DNA of 64,000 nucleotides from Pseudomonadales bacterium (GCA_011525295.1 WTGV01000044.1:55358-119357); one strand, 5' to 3'. Positions 18,927-29,274 are shown, counted from the stretch's first letter. The notes: generated by a model from the letters alone, not told the origin. Numbers and translations are program-made.

Positions 18927-20306
18927 GTGACAAAACAACCAACATCTTCACGTCGATTGTCTTCAATCGACACATTAGTCCGTGCCCCAGAACTCTTAAC
19001 GCTGATATCGCATTGGGGAAGACTTGCTGTTATCGAGGCTTTACGTGCAATACAGCATGAACAAAGATCTGCAGATTTGGGATCCCAAGAAATGTCTTTG
19101 GCAGAGTATTGCGATCGTGCTACGTCCTGGTTGCGCAGACATCGGGAACCAGGATATCTACGGGTATTTAATTTAACCGGAGTCTTGATTCACACTAACC
19201 TTGGTCGCGCGACGCTAAATCCAGAGCTGATTCAACGATCTGTCCTGGCGGCGACATGCCCAACAACTCTGGAATACGATCTTAAGCGTGGGAAGCGCGG
19301 GGATCGAGAAGCCGTGATACGAGAGCGTTTGTGCCACCTCACAGGAGCAGAATCAGCAGTACTCGTCAACAACAACGCAGCAGCAGTTTGGATTACTCTC
19401 AACACACTTGCGTACAACAAGGAAGTGATTGTGTCGCGAGGGGAACTGATCGAGATTGGTGGGAGTTTTCGCCTGCCGGAGCTCATGATACGTTCCGAAA
19501 CCAAACTTGTAGAGGTAGGTACAACTAACCGAACTTGGCTCAGAGACTACGAGACGGCCCTTACGCCTGATTCAGCTTTATTACTCAAAGTACACCCTAG
19601 TAACTATTCGATTCAAGGCTTTGTTCAGAGTGTCAATGAATCAGAGTTGCTCAATCTAGCACGTCGACGAGACATTCCACTTGTACTAGACCTTGGTAGC
19701 GGAGCTCTAACGGACTTGCAACAATTTGGACTACCAGAAGAACCACAACCAAAAAATCTCATCGCCTTGGGTGTAGATCTGATAACGTTTTCAGGTGACA
19801 AGTTGTTGGGTGGTCCTCAGGCTGGCATCATCGTCGGCAAACAAATACTGTGCGAACAAATCAATTCCAACCCCCTTAAGCGTGCGTTGCGGATGGACAA
19901 GCTATCGTTAGCTTTACTCAACGAAACACTCAAAGCCTACGAAGATCCAGAAAATCTGCGCAAAAATGTTCGATTAATCCAAGAACTGAGCCTTGCACCT
20001 CGACAATTAAAGCATCGAGCTAAGCAGGTGAGCGTTATATTGAAGGAGAAATTGCCGCATTTTGACGTCAAAATTGAACCGGCAGAGTCGCAACTGGGTA
20101 GTGGAGCTCAACCTACTACCGCGATACCAACCATCGCTGTTACCATAGCTCACAAAAAGCAGTCAAACCTCATCAATCTTGAGCAGACTCTACGTGAGTT
20201 GAGACCTGCAGTAATCGGACGCATCAGCAAGGAACGTATTTTGCTTGACATGCGTGGTGCTGATCCACTTGACGAATTGTTGAGTTCTCTTACTTCACTG
20301 ACATGA
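18927..20306 (+). CDS. selA: L-seryl-tRNA(Sec) selenium transferase
   Basis: SelA is a PLP enzyme that converts seryl-tRNA(Sec) to selenocysteinyl-tRNA(Sec) with selenophosphate. The 459-residue protein has the normal length, an N-terminal helical/tRNA-binding part (about 1-80), the family segment VFNLTGVLIHTNLGRA, and the PLP-lysine loop FSGDKLLGGPQAG (about 290-302). GTG at 18927 gives an N-terminus that aligns with SelA proteins by eye. Its last codons overlap the selB start by four bases. No selD or selC is visible in the window. Confidence 0.95.
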   Translation: MTKQPTSSRRLSSIDTLVRAPELLTLISHWGRLAVIEALRAIQHEQRSADLGSQEMSLAEYCDRATSWLRRHREPGYLRVFNLTGVLIHTNLGRATLNPELIQRSVLAATCPTTLEYDLKRGKRGDREAVIRERLCHLTGAESAVLVNNNAAAVWITLNTLAYNKEVIVSRGELIEIGGSFRLPELMIRSETKLVEVGTTNRTWLRDYETALTPDSALLLKVHPSNYSIQGFVQSVNESELLNLARRRDIPLVLDLGSGALTDLQQFGLPEEPQPKNLIALGVDLITFSGDKLLGGPQAGIIVGKQILCEQINSNPLKRALRMDKLSLALLNETLKAYEDPENLRKNVRLIQELSLAPRQLKHRAKQVSVILKEKLPHFDVKIEPAESQLGSGAQPTTAIPTIAVTIAHKKQSNLINLEQTLRELRPAVIGRISKERILLDMRGADPLDELLSSLTSLT

Positions 20307-22174
20307 TCATTACGCTGGCAGGACATGTCGACCACGGGAAAACAACGATCGTTAAAGCCGTGACGGGAATTGACACCGACCGGCTAGCTGAGGAGCAAGC
20401 TCGCGGACTCACCATAGATCTGGGATTTGCATACACAGACCTTGACGGTCATCGCATTGGATTCGTCGATGTGCCAGGACATCACAGTTTCATTCACAAC
20501 ATGATCGCTGGTGTTGCTCGGATGCAACACGCGCTGCTAACGGTGGCAGCAGATGACGGAATCATGCCGCAAACTGAAGAACATCTACAGATCTTACAAC
20601 TGCTGGGTCTTGACAGTGGTACTGTAGTTCTAAACAAAGTCGACAACGCCGATGAGAATCAACTACAAACGGTCGAAAACCAATTACGCGACTGTTTGAA
20701 ACCAACTTTTTTGCACGCTGCGTCGATCATCAAAGTATCAGCGAAGACGGGTGTGGGAATTAGTACTCTTCAAGAATCTCTGGCGGACGCTGCTAGTCGA
20801 GTGGAACGAGTTCCTAGTTCTCGAGCATTCCGGCTTCCAATTGATCGAGTGTTTTCCCGTCAAGGGCTAGGTACGATCGTCACAGGTACTGTATACGATG
20901 GAGAAGTCAACGTAGCCGACGACGTCTATCTCTCTGCGATACAGAAGAACGTCCGCGTAAGACGCTTAGTAGCCAATGGTCTACCGTCCCAGATCGCGCG
21001 TGCTGGAGATCGCTGTGGTTTGCAAATAGCAGGAGTTAATGCGAGCGAGATTTCCAGAGGTGATTGGTTGCGTGCACGCGATACCATTGCCACCACGGAT
21101 ACGATGACACTTCAGTTTGAATTGGCCGAAGGATTTTCTCGAGAAATCAAAAATTGGTGCCACGTACATGTCTACCACGGAACTGCTCATCGATTGGGCA
21201 AACTATTTCGACTCAATGAAGCCTTAGTCCATGGCACAAAGGGACTAGTAGATGTATTGATTGAATCACCTCTCCATATAGCAATGGGCGATCGAGTCAT
21301 AATCCGGGATCAAGGTTTAGACACAACTATTGGAGGAGGTACTGTCATTGCCACTACACGGGCTAACACTCGTCGTCGATTCCCCTCTCGGATTAAGCAA
21401 TTGACGGCCATTTCAGAATGGGTAAATCAAGCTGAGCCGAAGCAAGTGCTTCTGGACGCTTGCTTAGTGAAGTGTGTGGATGGAGAAATATTTCGAAAGC
21501 AGTGGAACCTGTCGCAGGCTCAATTCAACGCTATCTTAGATCGGAATTCCATCCAACAGGTCAACAATCGTTTGTTAGCAAAGACTAGGTTGGACGATAC
21601 CAATAAACAGCTCACGCTAGTTCTTGACGAATATCACGCTGCAAATCCCACCCAATACGGACTGTCTCTAAGTCAATTGGTGAAGAGAACTTCGCTTGAT
21701 GAAGAAACTGTTCGCTTTACTTTGATCCACGGACGAAATACAAACCTCTTTCAAGTACAAGGAGGACAGTATGCTTCCGCTCGTCGAGCAGAAGTAGAAC
21801 TCTCGTACAACAAAGATTTGTACGAAAGGATTCTTCCTCTCATCGACTCACATCAACCCTACCCCATCGGTGATATCGCACGTGAATTGAGAGTGCCATT
21901 GCGAAGTCTTGAAAATGAACTTAAACGGATGCTAAAAGCGAAATTGTTTGTTCAAGTCTCTGAAAAACGATATTTCTCCGAGGACCGACTTCGGGAACTG
22001 GCTGACCTAGCTCACTCGTTAGACAAATCAGGACCATTCACAGTAAAGCAGTTTCGAGACAAGTGTGGGATGGGAAGAATGGTTTGCATCGACGTGCTAG
22101 AACATTTTGATAAGGTACGATTTACCCAAAGGGAACTTGATACACGACGCGTAATAGGAATTTACCTACCCTAA
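20303..22174 (+). CDS. selB: Selenocysteine-specific elongation factor
   Basis: SelB delivers Sec-tRNA(Sec) to the ribosome at UGA codons marked by a SECIS hairpin. The GTPase motifs are clear: GHVDHGKT (7-14), DVPGHH (about 56-61), NKVD (about 111-114). EF-Tu-like beta-barrel domains 2 and 3 follow to about 370, then C-terminal winged helices that bind SECIS RNA. Length 623 residues is usual. The start overlaps selA (ATGA), so the two are co-translated. Confidence 0.95.
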   Translation: MIITLAGHVDHGKTTIVKAVTGIDTDRLAEEQARGLTIDLGFAYTDLDGHRIGFVDVPGHHSFIHNMIAGVARMQHALLTVAADDGIMPQTEEHLQILQLLGLDSGTVVLNKVDNADENQLQTVENQLRDCLKPTFLHAASIIKVSAKTGVGISTLQESLADAASRVERVPSSRAFRLPIDRVFSRQGLGTIVTGTVYDGEVNVADDVYLSAIQKNVRVRRLVANGLPSQIARAGDRCGLQIAGVNASEISRGDWLRARDTIATTDTMTLQFELAEGFSREIKNWCHVHVYHGTAHRLGKLFRLNEALVHGTKGLVDVLIESPLHIAMGDRVIIRDQGLDTTIGGGTVIATTRANTRRRFPSRIKQLTAISEWVNQAEPKQVLLDACLVKCVDGEIFRKQWNLSQAQFNAILDRNSIQQVNNRLLAKTRLDDTNKQLTLVLDEYHAANPTQYGLSLSQLVKRTSLDEETVRFTLIHGRNTNLFQVQGGQYASARRAEVELSYNKDLYERILPLIDSHQPYPIGDIARELRVPLRSLENELKRMLKAKLFVQVSEKRYFSEDRLRELADLAHSLDKSGPFTVKQFRDKCGMGRMVCIDVLEHFDKVRFTQRELDTRRVIGIYLP

Positions 22175-22220
22175 AGTACTCCTTATCCCGTTGGTGAGTA
22201 TAGAAGCTGGCGAAGCAAGC

Positions 22221-23258
22221 TCAATCTAGATCAAGCTTTGTCCTAATATCAGTCCAAGAAATCACTTTGAAGTTTTGATTTGCTTTGGGTTTGGTATTTT
22301 CTCCATCTTGCAAAACCATAAAGCCTTCTTCCATCCCTCGTACCGCTAGCGTTGTAGCAGCAATTCCATCTGTATCGGATGTCCCATCAAACCGTCTTGA
22401 TGCACGTACCCGGAACGATCCTTTGTATGTGTGATCGGCTGTATCAAAAACAGCATAGGAATTGTTTCCTTGACTTGAAGCAATGAGGTAAGTCTTTGAC
22501 TGACCGTGATAGAGAGTGAGACCTTCAATGTCAGCCTTCAAAGAGTGCTCTCCTACTTTTGCGACGCTTACCAATTCAGGCGGATCTTGAGGTAGTGCAG
22601 ACAACCACCAAATCCCCACTTCTTCTTCGCCCACATAGAGTTTTTGAGCATCATCATCGACAACACAACCTTCTGGTTGTGTCTTGGTTGCCCACTCGCG
22701 CACAAGTTTTAAATCAAGGGTTGGTGTGATTTCATATTGATGAAAAGTGCCGTCTTTATCGTTTAAAACTGCATAGTATTTGCCGTTAAGAACGGCAGCG
22801 CAAATGCCGTATGGTTCAGACAACTTGACCTCGTGCGCGACCTCAAAATTGACTTTAGCTTGAGCATGTTCTATCAGAAACACCACTAACCGAGCAGGGT
22901 CTCTTTGAGATGCTACGACGATCGTACTGGACTCGTTGTATGGATTCGCTCGCAGGTCTACGTTGTTTATCCGACCAACGTTCAGATATTCGATCTTGTT
23001 GCCGTACAGATCAAAAATCTGAAGACCACCTTGTTTATCTGTTCCCAGAATAAGGCTGTTGTTTGGAGAAGCGTCATTCACCCAGATTGCTGGATCGTCT
23101 GCAGCATCTTCGTCATGGGGAACAGGTGTTGTTTCTGCCCTTACCTGCACGGAAACAATCTTCCCTAGTGACTTAGAACTACAACCGACCAAGAAAGCTG
23201 ACAGTAAGAATAACGCAAGCGCGAGCAACTCGCGCTTGCGACACTCTCGGAAAGTCAA
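22221..23258 (-). CDS. Beta-propeller phytase, lipoprotein
   Basis: The product has a lipoprotein signal peptide (hydrophobic stretch then lipobox LVGC, cysteine 26) followed by a 3-phytase-like beta-propeller: DDPAIWVND, SLILGTDKQGGLQIFDLYG, EPYGICA, KADIEGLTLY and FDGTSDTDGIA. Such phytases are Ca2+-dependent and release phosphate from phytate. The frame starts at TTG 23258, which keeps a basic n-region (RECRKRE) ahead of the hydrophobic core. It lies 24 nt downstream of the TonB receptor gene on the same strand, an arrangement known for other marine and aquatic bacteria. Substrate is inferred from the family; some members act on other phosphate esters. Confidence 0.88.
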   Translation of the reverse strand: MTFRECRKRELLALALFLLSAFLVGCSSKSLGKIVSVQVRAETTPVPHDEDAADDPAIWVNDASPNNSLILGTDKQGGLQIFDLYGNKIEYLNVGRINNVDLRANPYNESSTIVVASQRDPARLVVFLIEHAQAKVNFEVAHEVKLSEPYGICAAVLNGKYYAVLNDKDGTFHQYEITPTLDLKLVREWATKTQPEGCVVDDDAQKLYVGEEEVGIWWLSALPQDPPELVSVAKVGEHSLKADIEGLTLYHGQSKTYLIASSQGNNSYAVFDTADHTYKGSFRVRASRRFDGTSDTDGIAATTLAVRGMEEGFMVLQDGENTKPKANQNFKVISWTDIRTKLDLD

Positions 23259-23282
23259 GAGCGTTTCACGTCTGAGATTCGT

Positions 23283-26081
23283 CTAAAGACGATACTGCCA
23301 TCCAAACGCGAATGTCTTTCCATATTCTTCATATTGTGCGTTATAGTCCGATCCTTTGAAATAGCGGTACATGGGTTCTTCAGTTAAATTGTTTCCGTCA
23401 AGGTAGATTAGCCAACGCTCGGCCGGATAGTACTTGACACTAAAGTCAAACTGAGTGTGAGCAGATTGATATACGTCAAACTCTGAATCTTCAAAGTCTT
23501 CAAGAGCCACGAGAGCTTCACTCTTTGAAGTCACTGCAATTCTAAAGGAGAGCTTATTTGTTTCATAACCTAAGCTCAAGTTGAACACGGTGTCCGATTG
23601 CTTGGGCATCGGAATTGCAGAATCGCGCAACGCGAGTGTAGCTTCACTATCGGATATGGTCAAATTGCTCGCAAGCAACAAACCGTTCCAAGGAGCTGGT
23701 AACTCGTTAAATTTTTTCGTCCAAGTTAACTCAATGCCAGTGATCGTTGCACTGTCACCATTGATCGGTGAGATCAACTCTGCGTCATCTACGGTAGCGA
23801 TTCCGACAAACTGGGATAAATCAGTAATGTCAGCCACATCGGCATACACAAAAAAATCAGAAATTCGCTTGTGGAAGAAACCGCCAGCGAGCAAACCAAT
23901 ACCAATGTCGTAGTACTCGAGAGAAACGTCAAAATTGCTTGCACGTAGTGGATCTAATGACGGGTTGCCCAATTCAGCCTTAAACTCAGTTTCCCCGTCG
24001 TCCTCTTCAAATTCAATCTCCCCTCCTGGGCTTAAGTCACCAAAGGAAGGACGCGCGATGGTTTGATAGTATGCGCCTCTGAGAATTAGATTGTCGGAAT
24101 ACGCGTATTTCACATTAACGCTTGGCAACAAATTGCTGTAATCGACTTCGCCGTCGACGCCATTGAAAACAGGATCGCCATCCCCGACAACTGCATCAAA
24201 GATCACACTCTGGCCGCTTGCCGTAAAGGAAGTCCATTCCAATCTCACTCCATAGACAACTCTCAACTGTTCGCGCGAGTATTTACTCATTACGTAGAAG
24301 GCGTTCACGTCTTCCTGCATCAAGTAATCGCCTACGGAAGAACTAATACTCGTGTCTTCGTCATCGAGTTCAAATTGGTGTTTGTTGTTGTTTATGTAAT
24401 CGACGATCTTCCCAGCGTCGAGAGCTGGCCCAAAGTTACCAAGTGCATAAGAAATTCCCGATTGAACAAACTCAGTCATCGTTGGGTCGCTAGGGAAGCC
24501 TGAATAAATTGCAATTTCAAGATCGTTGTCTTTTTCGCGCCGACGAAGCTTACCACCGACTTTGAGGGTCATTTTTGAATTTGCAAAGTCAAAGGAACGC
24601 TCCCAATCCGTCTGCGCAGAGAACTGGTCATCGGAAGTAGTATTGTCTTCAGTCACGATTTCGTCTAGTTCAAATTCTTCAGGGTCGTTTACTTCTGGGC
24701 CTGCGATAAGGTCAGGTACGTTACCGATAGAGTCATAACCTAAGTCGACATTTTTCAATTTGAATGTAGTATCAATTCTGCCGGGCTCGTCTTCGCCTGA
24801 TTGAGATAAACCTAAGCTATATGCCACATCCCAGTCCAATACTTTGTGTTCGCCACCAGCAACCAGAGAGAGAATTTGCTGTGTCTCGAACCTGTCCTTT
24901 AAACTGCGTTCTAAATTTGCGTCTTCCCAATAGGCACTCGTATCAGTTCCAACAATCGCGTCCCCTTTGTCAAATTTGTACTCGGTACGATTGCGAAACT
25001 CTTGGTCATCAAATTTGCTAAAGAGCAATCTAAGGTAATACTCAGAATCCTCGGTGGGACGATAGTCTAGGTTGAGCGCAGCACCAACGCGAGTTCGATT
25101 GATCTCGTAATTACGCTGCTCAATCTCTTCCGCGCCTTTGAATTCGTTACCGTCTTCAGTTTCTAGATCAGCAAACCAACCACCATCTGTCTCCACGTTT
25201 TCGCTACCGAAATCGCGGTCGTACCAAGACACTGATGCTGCGACACCGAAATTGTCTATACCGTCGAGGATGCTCATTCGATTACTGAAACGCGCGCTGA
25301 GTTTTGGACTAGCCGTACCTTCAAGTTGATTGTGATTTAACTCGGATTTGAAACGAAACGAACGACCTTTACGATCAAAAGCAGAGAAACTCTTCACTTC
25401 AATCGAACCACCGACACCTTCTGGTTCCATATCCGGAGTGAAAGTTTTCTTCACAATGAGAGTTTCAAGTAATTCAGACGGGATCACGTCGAGTGCTACG
25501 GCGCGAGTTTCGCTTTCAGGAGCGCTCAAAGTTACGCCGTTTATACTTGTTGCGTTGAGCCCTGGATCAATACCGCGAATTCCGACAAATCGACCTTCAC
25601 CTTGATCACGTTCTAAGAACACACCTGGCATACGTTGTAACGCTTCGCTCAAATTTGCGTCCGGTAACTGTCCAAAGTCGTCACTGGATAGAACAGAGGA
25701 AACGATGTCGGCCGCGCGCTGCTGATTGAGTGCTGCTGCAGTGCTTGATGCTTGACCATACACAACCATGCTCTCAATTGTGTCCGATAACTCAACAGTT
25801 AGAGAGGTTGTTTCATCATCTTCGATTGAAATTTCTTGGGTAAATGTTTCAAAGCCAAGGTATTTGACCTTGAGTTCGTATTTACCACTTGGGACATCGT
25901 CGAAACTAAATTCGCCATCTGAATCAACGGTGGTTTCTAGAGAGAGTTCGTCGATACTAACGATAGCCCCAGCCATTGATCGACCAGTGTCTTTCGACGA
26001 AACTTCTCCAGATATTTGTCCATCGGCAAAGACTTGAAATACAACAAATTTGCAGACAAGAAAAGATAAAAGTAATCGCAT
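23283..26081 (-). CDS. TonB-dependent outer-membrane receptor with carboxypeptidase-like N-domain
   Basis: I start this at ATG 26081 (MRLLLSFLVCKFVVFQVFA, a clear signal peptide) with an AAGG Shine-Dalgarno just upstream; the open frame continues 24 codons further but without signal-peptide character. The mature protein begins with a carboxypeptidase-regulatory-like beta domain (GQISGEV...SGKYELKVKYLGFETF), then the plug (LSEALQRMPGVFLERDQ, VGIRGIDPGLNATSINGV), then a beta-barrel ending in FGWQYRL with the usual C-terminal aromatic. It imports a ligand with TonB energy. With the phytase gene directly downstream, phytate or its products are likely ligands, though this is inference from context. 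Confidence 0.92.
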   Translation of the reverse strand: MRLLLSFLVCKFVVFQVFADGQISGEVSSKDTGRSMAGAIVSIDELSLETTVDSDGEFSFDDVPSGKYELKVKYLGFETFTQEISIEDDETTSLTVELSDTIESMVVYGQASSTAAALNQQRAADIVSSVLSSDDFGQLPDANLSEALQRMPGVFLERDQGEGRFVGIRGIDPGLNATSINGVTLSAPESETRAVALDVIPSELLETLIVKKTFTPDMEPEGVGGSIEVKSFSAFDRKGRSFRFKSELNHNQLEGTASPKLSARFSNRMSILDGIDNFGVAASVSWYDRDFGSENVETDGGWFADLETEDGNEFKGAEEIEQRNYEINRTRVGAALNLDYRPTEDSEYYLRLLFSKFDDQEFRNRTEYKFDKGDAIVGTDTSAYWEDANLERSLKDRFETQQILSLVAGGEHKVLDWDVAYSLGLSQSGEDEPGRIDTTFKLKNVDLGYDSIGNVPDLIAGPEVNDPEEFELDEIVTEDNTTSDDQFSAQTDWERSFDFANSKMTLKVGGKLRRREKDNDLEIAIYSGFPSDPTMTEFVQSGISYALGNFGPALDAGKIVDYINNNKHQFELDDEDTSISSSVGDYLMQEDVNAFYVMSKYSREQLRVVYGVRLEWTSFTASGQSVIFDAVVGDGDPVFNGVDGEVDYSNLLPSVNVKYAYSDNLILRGAYYQTIARPSFGDLSPGGEIEFEEDDGETEFKAELGNPSLDPLRASNFDVSLEYYDIGIGLLAGGFFHKRISDFFVYADVADITDLSQFVGIATVDDAELISPINGDSATITGIELTWTKKFNELPAPWNGLLLASNLTISDSEATLALRDSAIPMPKQSDTVFNLSLGYETNKLSFRIAVTSKSEALVALEDFEDSEFDVYQSAHTQFDFSVKYYPAERWLIYLDGNNLTEEPMYRYFKGSDYNAQYEEYGKTFAFGWQYRL

Positions 26082-26192
26082 GTGAACCTTAAAAGAGTGA
26101 CTTGTTAGTGCGTATTGTGAAGTTCTACATGAACACTTTATGACAACGAGCAAAGTTGTTGCAAGTTGAGAGAAAGGCGCCTAGCGGTGAGG

Positions 26193-27374
26193 CTAGAGTT
26201 TGGTACGAATCAAACTCGCTGCTTGTTTGGCAGAATCCTTAGCCTTGTCAAGGCTATCACTACGTGCTAATGCAACCCCCATACGCCTTTCTCCGAGTAC
26301 TTGAGGCTTACCAAACAACCGTATTTCGGTCAGCGGTTGCGCCAGTGCTTGATCTAAATTTTCAAAGACTACCTGGTCAGAGTCACCATGAACTGAAATC
26401 ACAGCACTTGCACTAGGTCCAAAGAACTCGATCTGGGGAATGGGAAGGCCGAGAAATGCGCGTACATGGAGCGCGAATTCAGACAAATCTTGACTAATCA
26501 AGGTTACCATACCGGTGTCATGTGGACGTGGACTCAATTCGCTAAACCAAACCGTCTCATCTTTTACAAAAAACTCAACCCCGAACAATCCAAATCCACC
26601 GAGTGAATCGGTTACTCTAGAAGCGATGCTTTGGCATTGATTTAATATTGGTTGCGACATTGGGTGGGGTTGCCAAGATTCTTGATAGTCGCCCCTTTCT
26701 TGGCGATGACCTATTGGTTCACAAAACGTGGTACCGTCTACGTGTCGAATAGTCAATAATGTGATTTCGTACTCGAAGTCGATCAATTCTTCGACAATGA
26801 GCTGATCTGCTGTTCCGCGCGTACCCTCGAGAGCATATTCCCAAGCAGATTCCAGCTGTGTGTTCTTCCGAACGGTAGACTGTCCTTTCCCGGAGGAACT
26901 CATGGTAGGTTTGACTATACAAGGTAGTCCAATTTGTTCGACCGCTTCGAAAAATTCATCTCGGTTGGAAGCGAAGCGAAAGTCACACACTGGTACGCCC
27001 AATTCTTGTGCTGCTAAGACCCGTATACGTTCTCGGTTCATCGTCACATGTGCTGCACGCGCCGACGGTACGACATTAAATCCCTGAGCTTCGAGAGTTA
27101 CGAGTGCTTCAGTTGCTATGGCTTCGATCTCGGGCACAATGAAATCCGGAGCTTCGAGAGTTACGAGTTCGATCAAAGCCTTACTATCCCGCATGTCGAT
27201 GGTATGGGACCGGTGTGCAACCTGCATAGCTGGGGCATTGTCGTAACGGTCTACGGCAATAGTTTCAACGCCAAACCGCTGTAGTTCAATGACTACTTCC
27301 TTACCTAGTTCGCCACTACCTAGAAGTAGCGCGCGATTTGCTCGAGAACTGATTGGAGTACCAATTTGGATCAT
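26193..27374 (-). CDS. purT: Formate-dependent phosphoribosylglycinamide formyltransferase
   Basis: PurT uses formate and ATP to formylate GAR to FGAR in purine synthesis, independent of folate. The ATP-grasp protein starts, by family comparison, at ATG 27374 ([10 protein letters not shown]), giving the early motif [17 protein letters not shown] and then [17 protein letters not shown]. The frame is open 51 codons further upstream, but that part overlaps the carbonic-anhydrase-like gene and is not PurT-like. Further segments are [13 protein letters not shown] (ATP loop), GLFGVEFFV and [14 protein letters not shown]. It is the last gene of a minus-strand run that also holds purL. Confidence 0.96.
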   Translation of the reverse strand: MIQIGTPISSRANRALLLGSGELGKEVVIELQRFGVETIAVDRYDNAPAMQVAHRSHTIDMRDSKALIELVTLEAPDFIVPEIEAIATEALVTLEAQGFNVVPSARAAHVTMNRERIRVLAAQELGVPVCDFRFASNRDEFFEAVEQIGLPCIVKPTMSSSGKGQSTVRKNTQLESAWEYALEGTRGTADQLIVEELIDFEYEITLLTIRHVDGTTFCEPIGHRQERGDYQESWQPHPMSQPILNQCQSIASRVTDSLGGFGLFGVEFFVKDETVWFSELSPRPHDTGMVTLISQDLSEFALHVRAFLGLPIPQIEFFGPSASAVISVHGDSDQVVFENLDQALAQPLTEIRLFGKPQVLGERRMGVALARSDSLDKAKDSAKQAASLIRTKL

Positions 27375-27390
27375 TTCACAAGCTCTTCGT

Positions 27391-27912
27391 TCAGGAAATT
27401 GCCAGTTTGGTACGGTACAGTGAAGCGTTTCGAACGTACCGATCAGCATGCTTAGGTAATTCGGATATTTCACTTGGTGTGAGGTCGCGCACGACACGAC
27501 CAGGGGAACCAAGGACCAACACACCATCTGGAATCGACTTGCCCTCCGTGATTAGCGAATTTGAACCTACTAGAACATTCTTCCCTATATTGACACCATT
27601 GAGCACTGTCGAATTGATGCCAATCAAACTATTGTCTCCAACAGTAGCGCCATGTACCACAGCATTGTGTCCTATAGTAACCTTGTCGCCAATATTAACA
27701 GGATGGCCTGGATCAGTGTGAATAACGCTGTTATCTTGTACGTTAGTTGCTTCGCCAATGTGTATCGAGTCGTAGTCGCCGCGTAACACAGCGCCCCACC
27801 AAACACTCGAATCTCTTTTCAGATGTACCTGACCTATGACAGACGCCGTAGGCGCGATCCACACTCCCGTTTCGGTGACTACTTTCTGAGAATCGAATTC
27901 AAAGATCGGCAT
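27391..27912 (-). CDS. Gamma-class carbonic anhydrase family protein
   Basis: This 173-residue left-handed beta-helix protein is built from hexapeptide repeats. The zinc-site histidines are visible in [10 protein letters not shown] and IGHNAVVHG, with [10 protein letters not shown] before them and the closing [11 protein letters not shown]. It resembles YrdA/PaaY-type proteins. Members bind zinc, but carbonic anhydrase activity is not shown for all of them. It lies 16 nt before the purT start on the same strand. Confidence 0.9.
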   Translation of the reverse strand: MPIFEFDSQKVVTETGVWIAPTASVIGQVHLKRDSSVWWGAVLRGDYDSIHIGEATNVQDNSVIHTDPGHPVNIGDKVTIGHNAVVHGATVGDNSLIGINSTVLNGVNIGKNVLVGSNSLITEGKSIPDGVLVLGSPGRVVRDLTPSEISELPKHADRYVRNASLYRTKLAIS

Positions 27913-27976
27913 ATTAGTAACTCTATAACAGCTCTACTCGATCAGAAATTGACCTGTATCCTCAGCATCTACTAGC

Positions 27977-29257
27977 TCAATCTCTTGACAATCGTCGATT
28001 TTGTATTTTGCCGCCGTATGTCCAACGCCGCCACAGATACTCTGCAGGACCGTAACGATAACGAGCCAGCCATACGGGACTGTAAATGAGTTGTAGAATC
28101 CAAATAATAAAAACTACATAGTACAGTTCGTGAAATCTTAGCTTTCCAAAATTACCTAATAGAATGAAAAAGGTAAGACACATAAGCGATTGCATGAGGT
28201 AGTTTGTTAGTGCCATTTTTCCAACGGCAGCGAGACAGCTCCGCACACGCGGAAGTAATCCAAGCTTACAAATCAGCATGACGGTACCGATATACCCGAA
28301 TGCCATCGCCAAACGACCTAAGTTATAACTCCACATGAAGTGGGAGGACTCACTGTAATTGGCGCTGAGCGTCGTCATCACTTCATAGGTATTCACCACT
28401 ATGCCAACACTGAACCCAAGTACAAGCATGATTACATAGGTTTGGATGGACAGTGATGCGTCGAACACGCCGAGCCGAAACAGTGCCATACCGAGTAGCA
28501 TCGTAAAGAGCACTTCCCAAAATGAATAAACAATTGTCATTTTGACCTGCAATCCAAAGATGGAGTCGACTACATAAGGAAAAGCAGATACATATCCTTG
28601 TTGCTTCGCTTCTACTTCCTCAGGGAGAGGAGCGTAACTGTCCGTCGTGTCTATCTTTTTCGAAGCACGCTCAGGGAGTCGTTGTTCAAGGCGTTCTTCG
28701 GCTCTAGTTTGGACGTTCTGAAGAATTGCTTCACTGTCCAGCTCAGAGTCATCTGCGAACGCAAACATTAGCGTGAGGAGAATAAACAACACACCAGCTC
28801 CAATCAATAGTCCTTGAGGCTTACTGTCTCTAAACAGGTATAACAACAATCCGACCAGACCGTAAAGGAAAATGATGTCGCCGAACCATAACAACGCAAA
28901 CATATCGAACAGTCCAAAAAGCATCAGTCCAAACATGCGTCGATAGTACAGTCGCCCCATGTTTGACTGCCGTTCATCACTCGCAATTCGTTGTATGAAG
29001 AGTACGACTCCCGCTCCAAACAGCATCGAGAAAATCCCGCGTTGTGCGCCTTGAAATCCTATGTGGGCAGCAACAAACGCGAATACGTCAGGTCCTTCGT
29101 ACGTTCCCCAAAATGTAGGGTTGCCAAATACCTCCATCGGCATTCCGAAACCGATGATGTTGATAGTCAAGATGCCGAGTACCACGATGCCTCGAAGTAC
29201 GTCTATCGATTCAATTCTTTCGGAGGGCGCAGTCGGATACATCGGTTCAGGAGACAT
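27977..29257 (-). CDS. DUF418 family membrane protein
   Basis: The 426-residue integral membrane protein has about nine hydrophobic helices and the DUF418 opening RIESIDVLRGIVVLGILTIN. The C-terminal block includes KMALTNYLMQS and a late WLARYRYGPAEYLWRRWTYG, both typical of the family. A charged, lysine/glutamate-rich loop lies at about 175-215. Function of the family is not established. It starts 17 nt after purL ends, so it is probably co-transcribed with it. Confidence 0.85.
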   Translation of the reverse strand: MSPEPMYPTAPSERIESIDVLRGIVVLGILTINIIGFGMPMEVFGNPTFWGTYEGPDVFAFVAAHIGFQGAQRGIFSMLFGAGVVLFIQRIASDERQSNMGRLYYRRMFGLMLFGLFDMFALLWFGDIIFLYGLVGLLLYLFRDSKPQGLLIGAGVLFILLTLMFAFADDSELDSEAILQNVQTRAEERLEQRLPERASKKIDTTDSYAPLPEEVEAKQQGYVSAFPYVVDSIFGLQVKMTIVYSFWEVLFTMLLGMALFRLGVFDASLSIQTYVIMLVLGFSVGIVVNTYEVMTTLSANYSESSHFMWSYNLGRLAMAFGYIGTVMLICKLGLLPRVRSCLAAVGKMALTNYLMQSLMCLTFFILLGNFGKLRFHELYYVVFIIWILQLIYSPVWLARYRYGPAEYLWRRWTYGGKIQNRRLSRD

Positions 29258-29274
29258 ACGGACCTCAGTGCGTT

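Noticed and set aside
18788..19060. 90-codon plus-strand open frame before and into selA
   Set aside because: It overlaps the conserved SelA N-terminus in another frame and has no recognisable product.
26082..26153. 24-codon extension of the TonB receptor gene
   Set aside because: ATG 26081 has a Shine-Dalgarno and gives a signal peptide; the extension hides it.
27375..27527. N-terminal extension of purT to 27527
   Set aside because: The extension overlaps the carbonic-anhydrase-like gene and does not resemble PurT; ATG 27374 fits the family.
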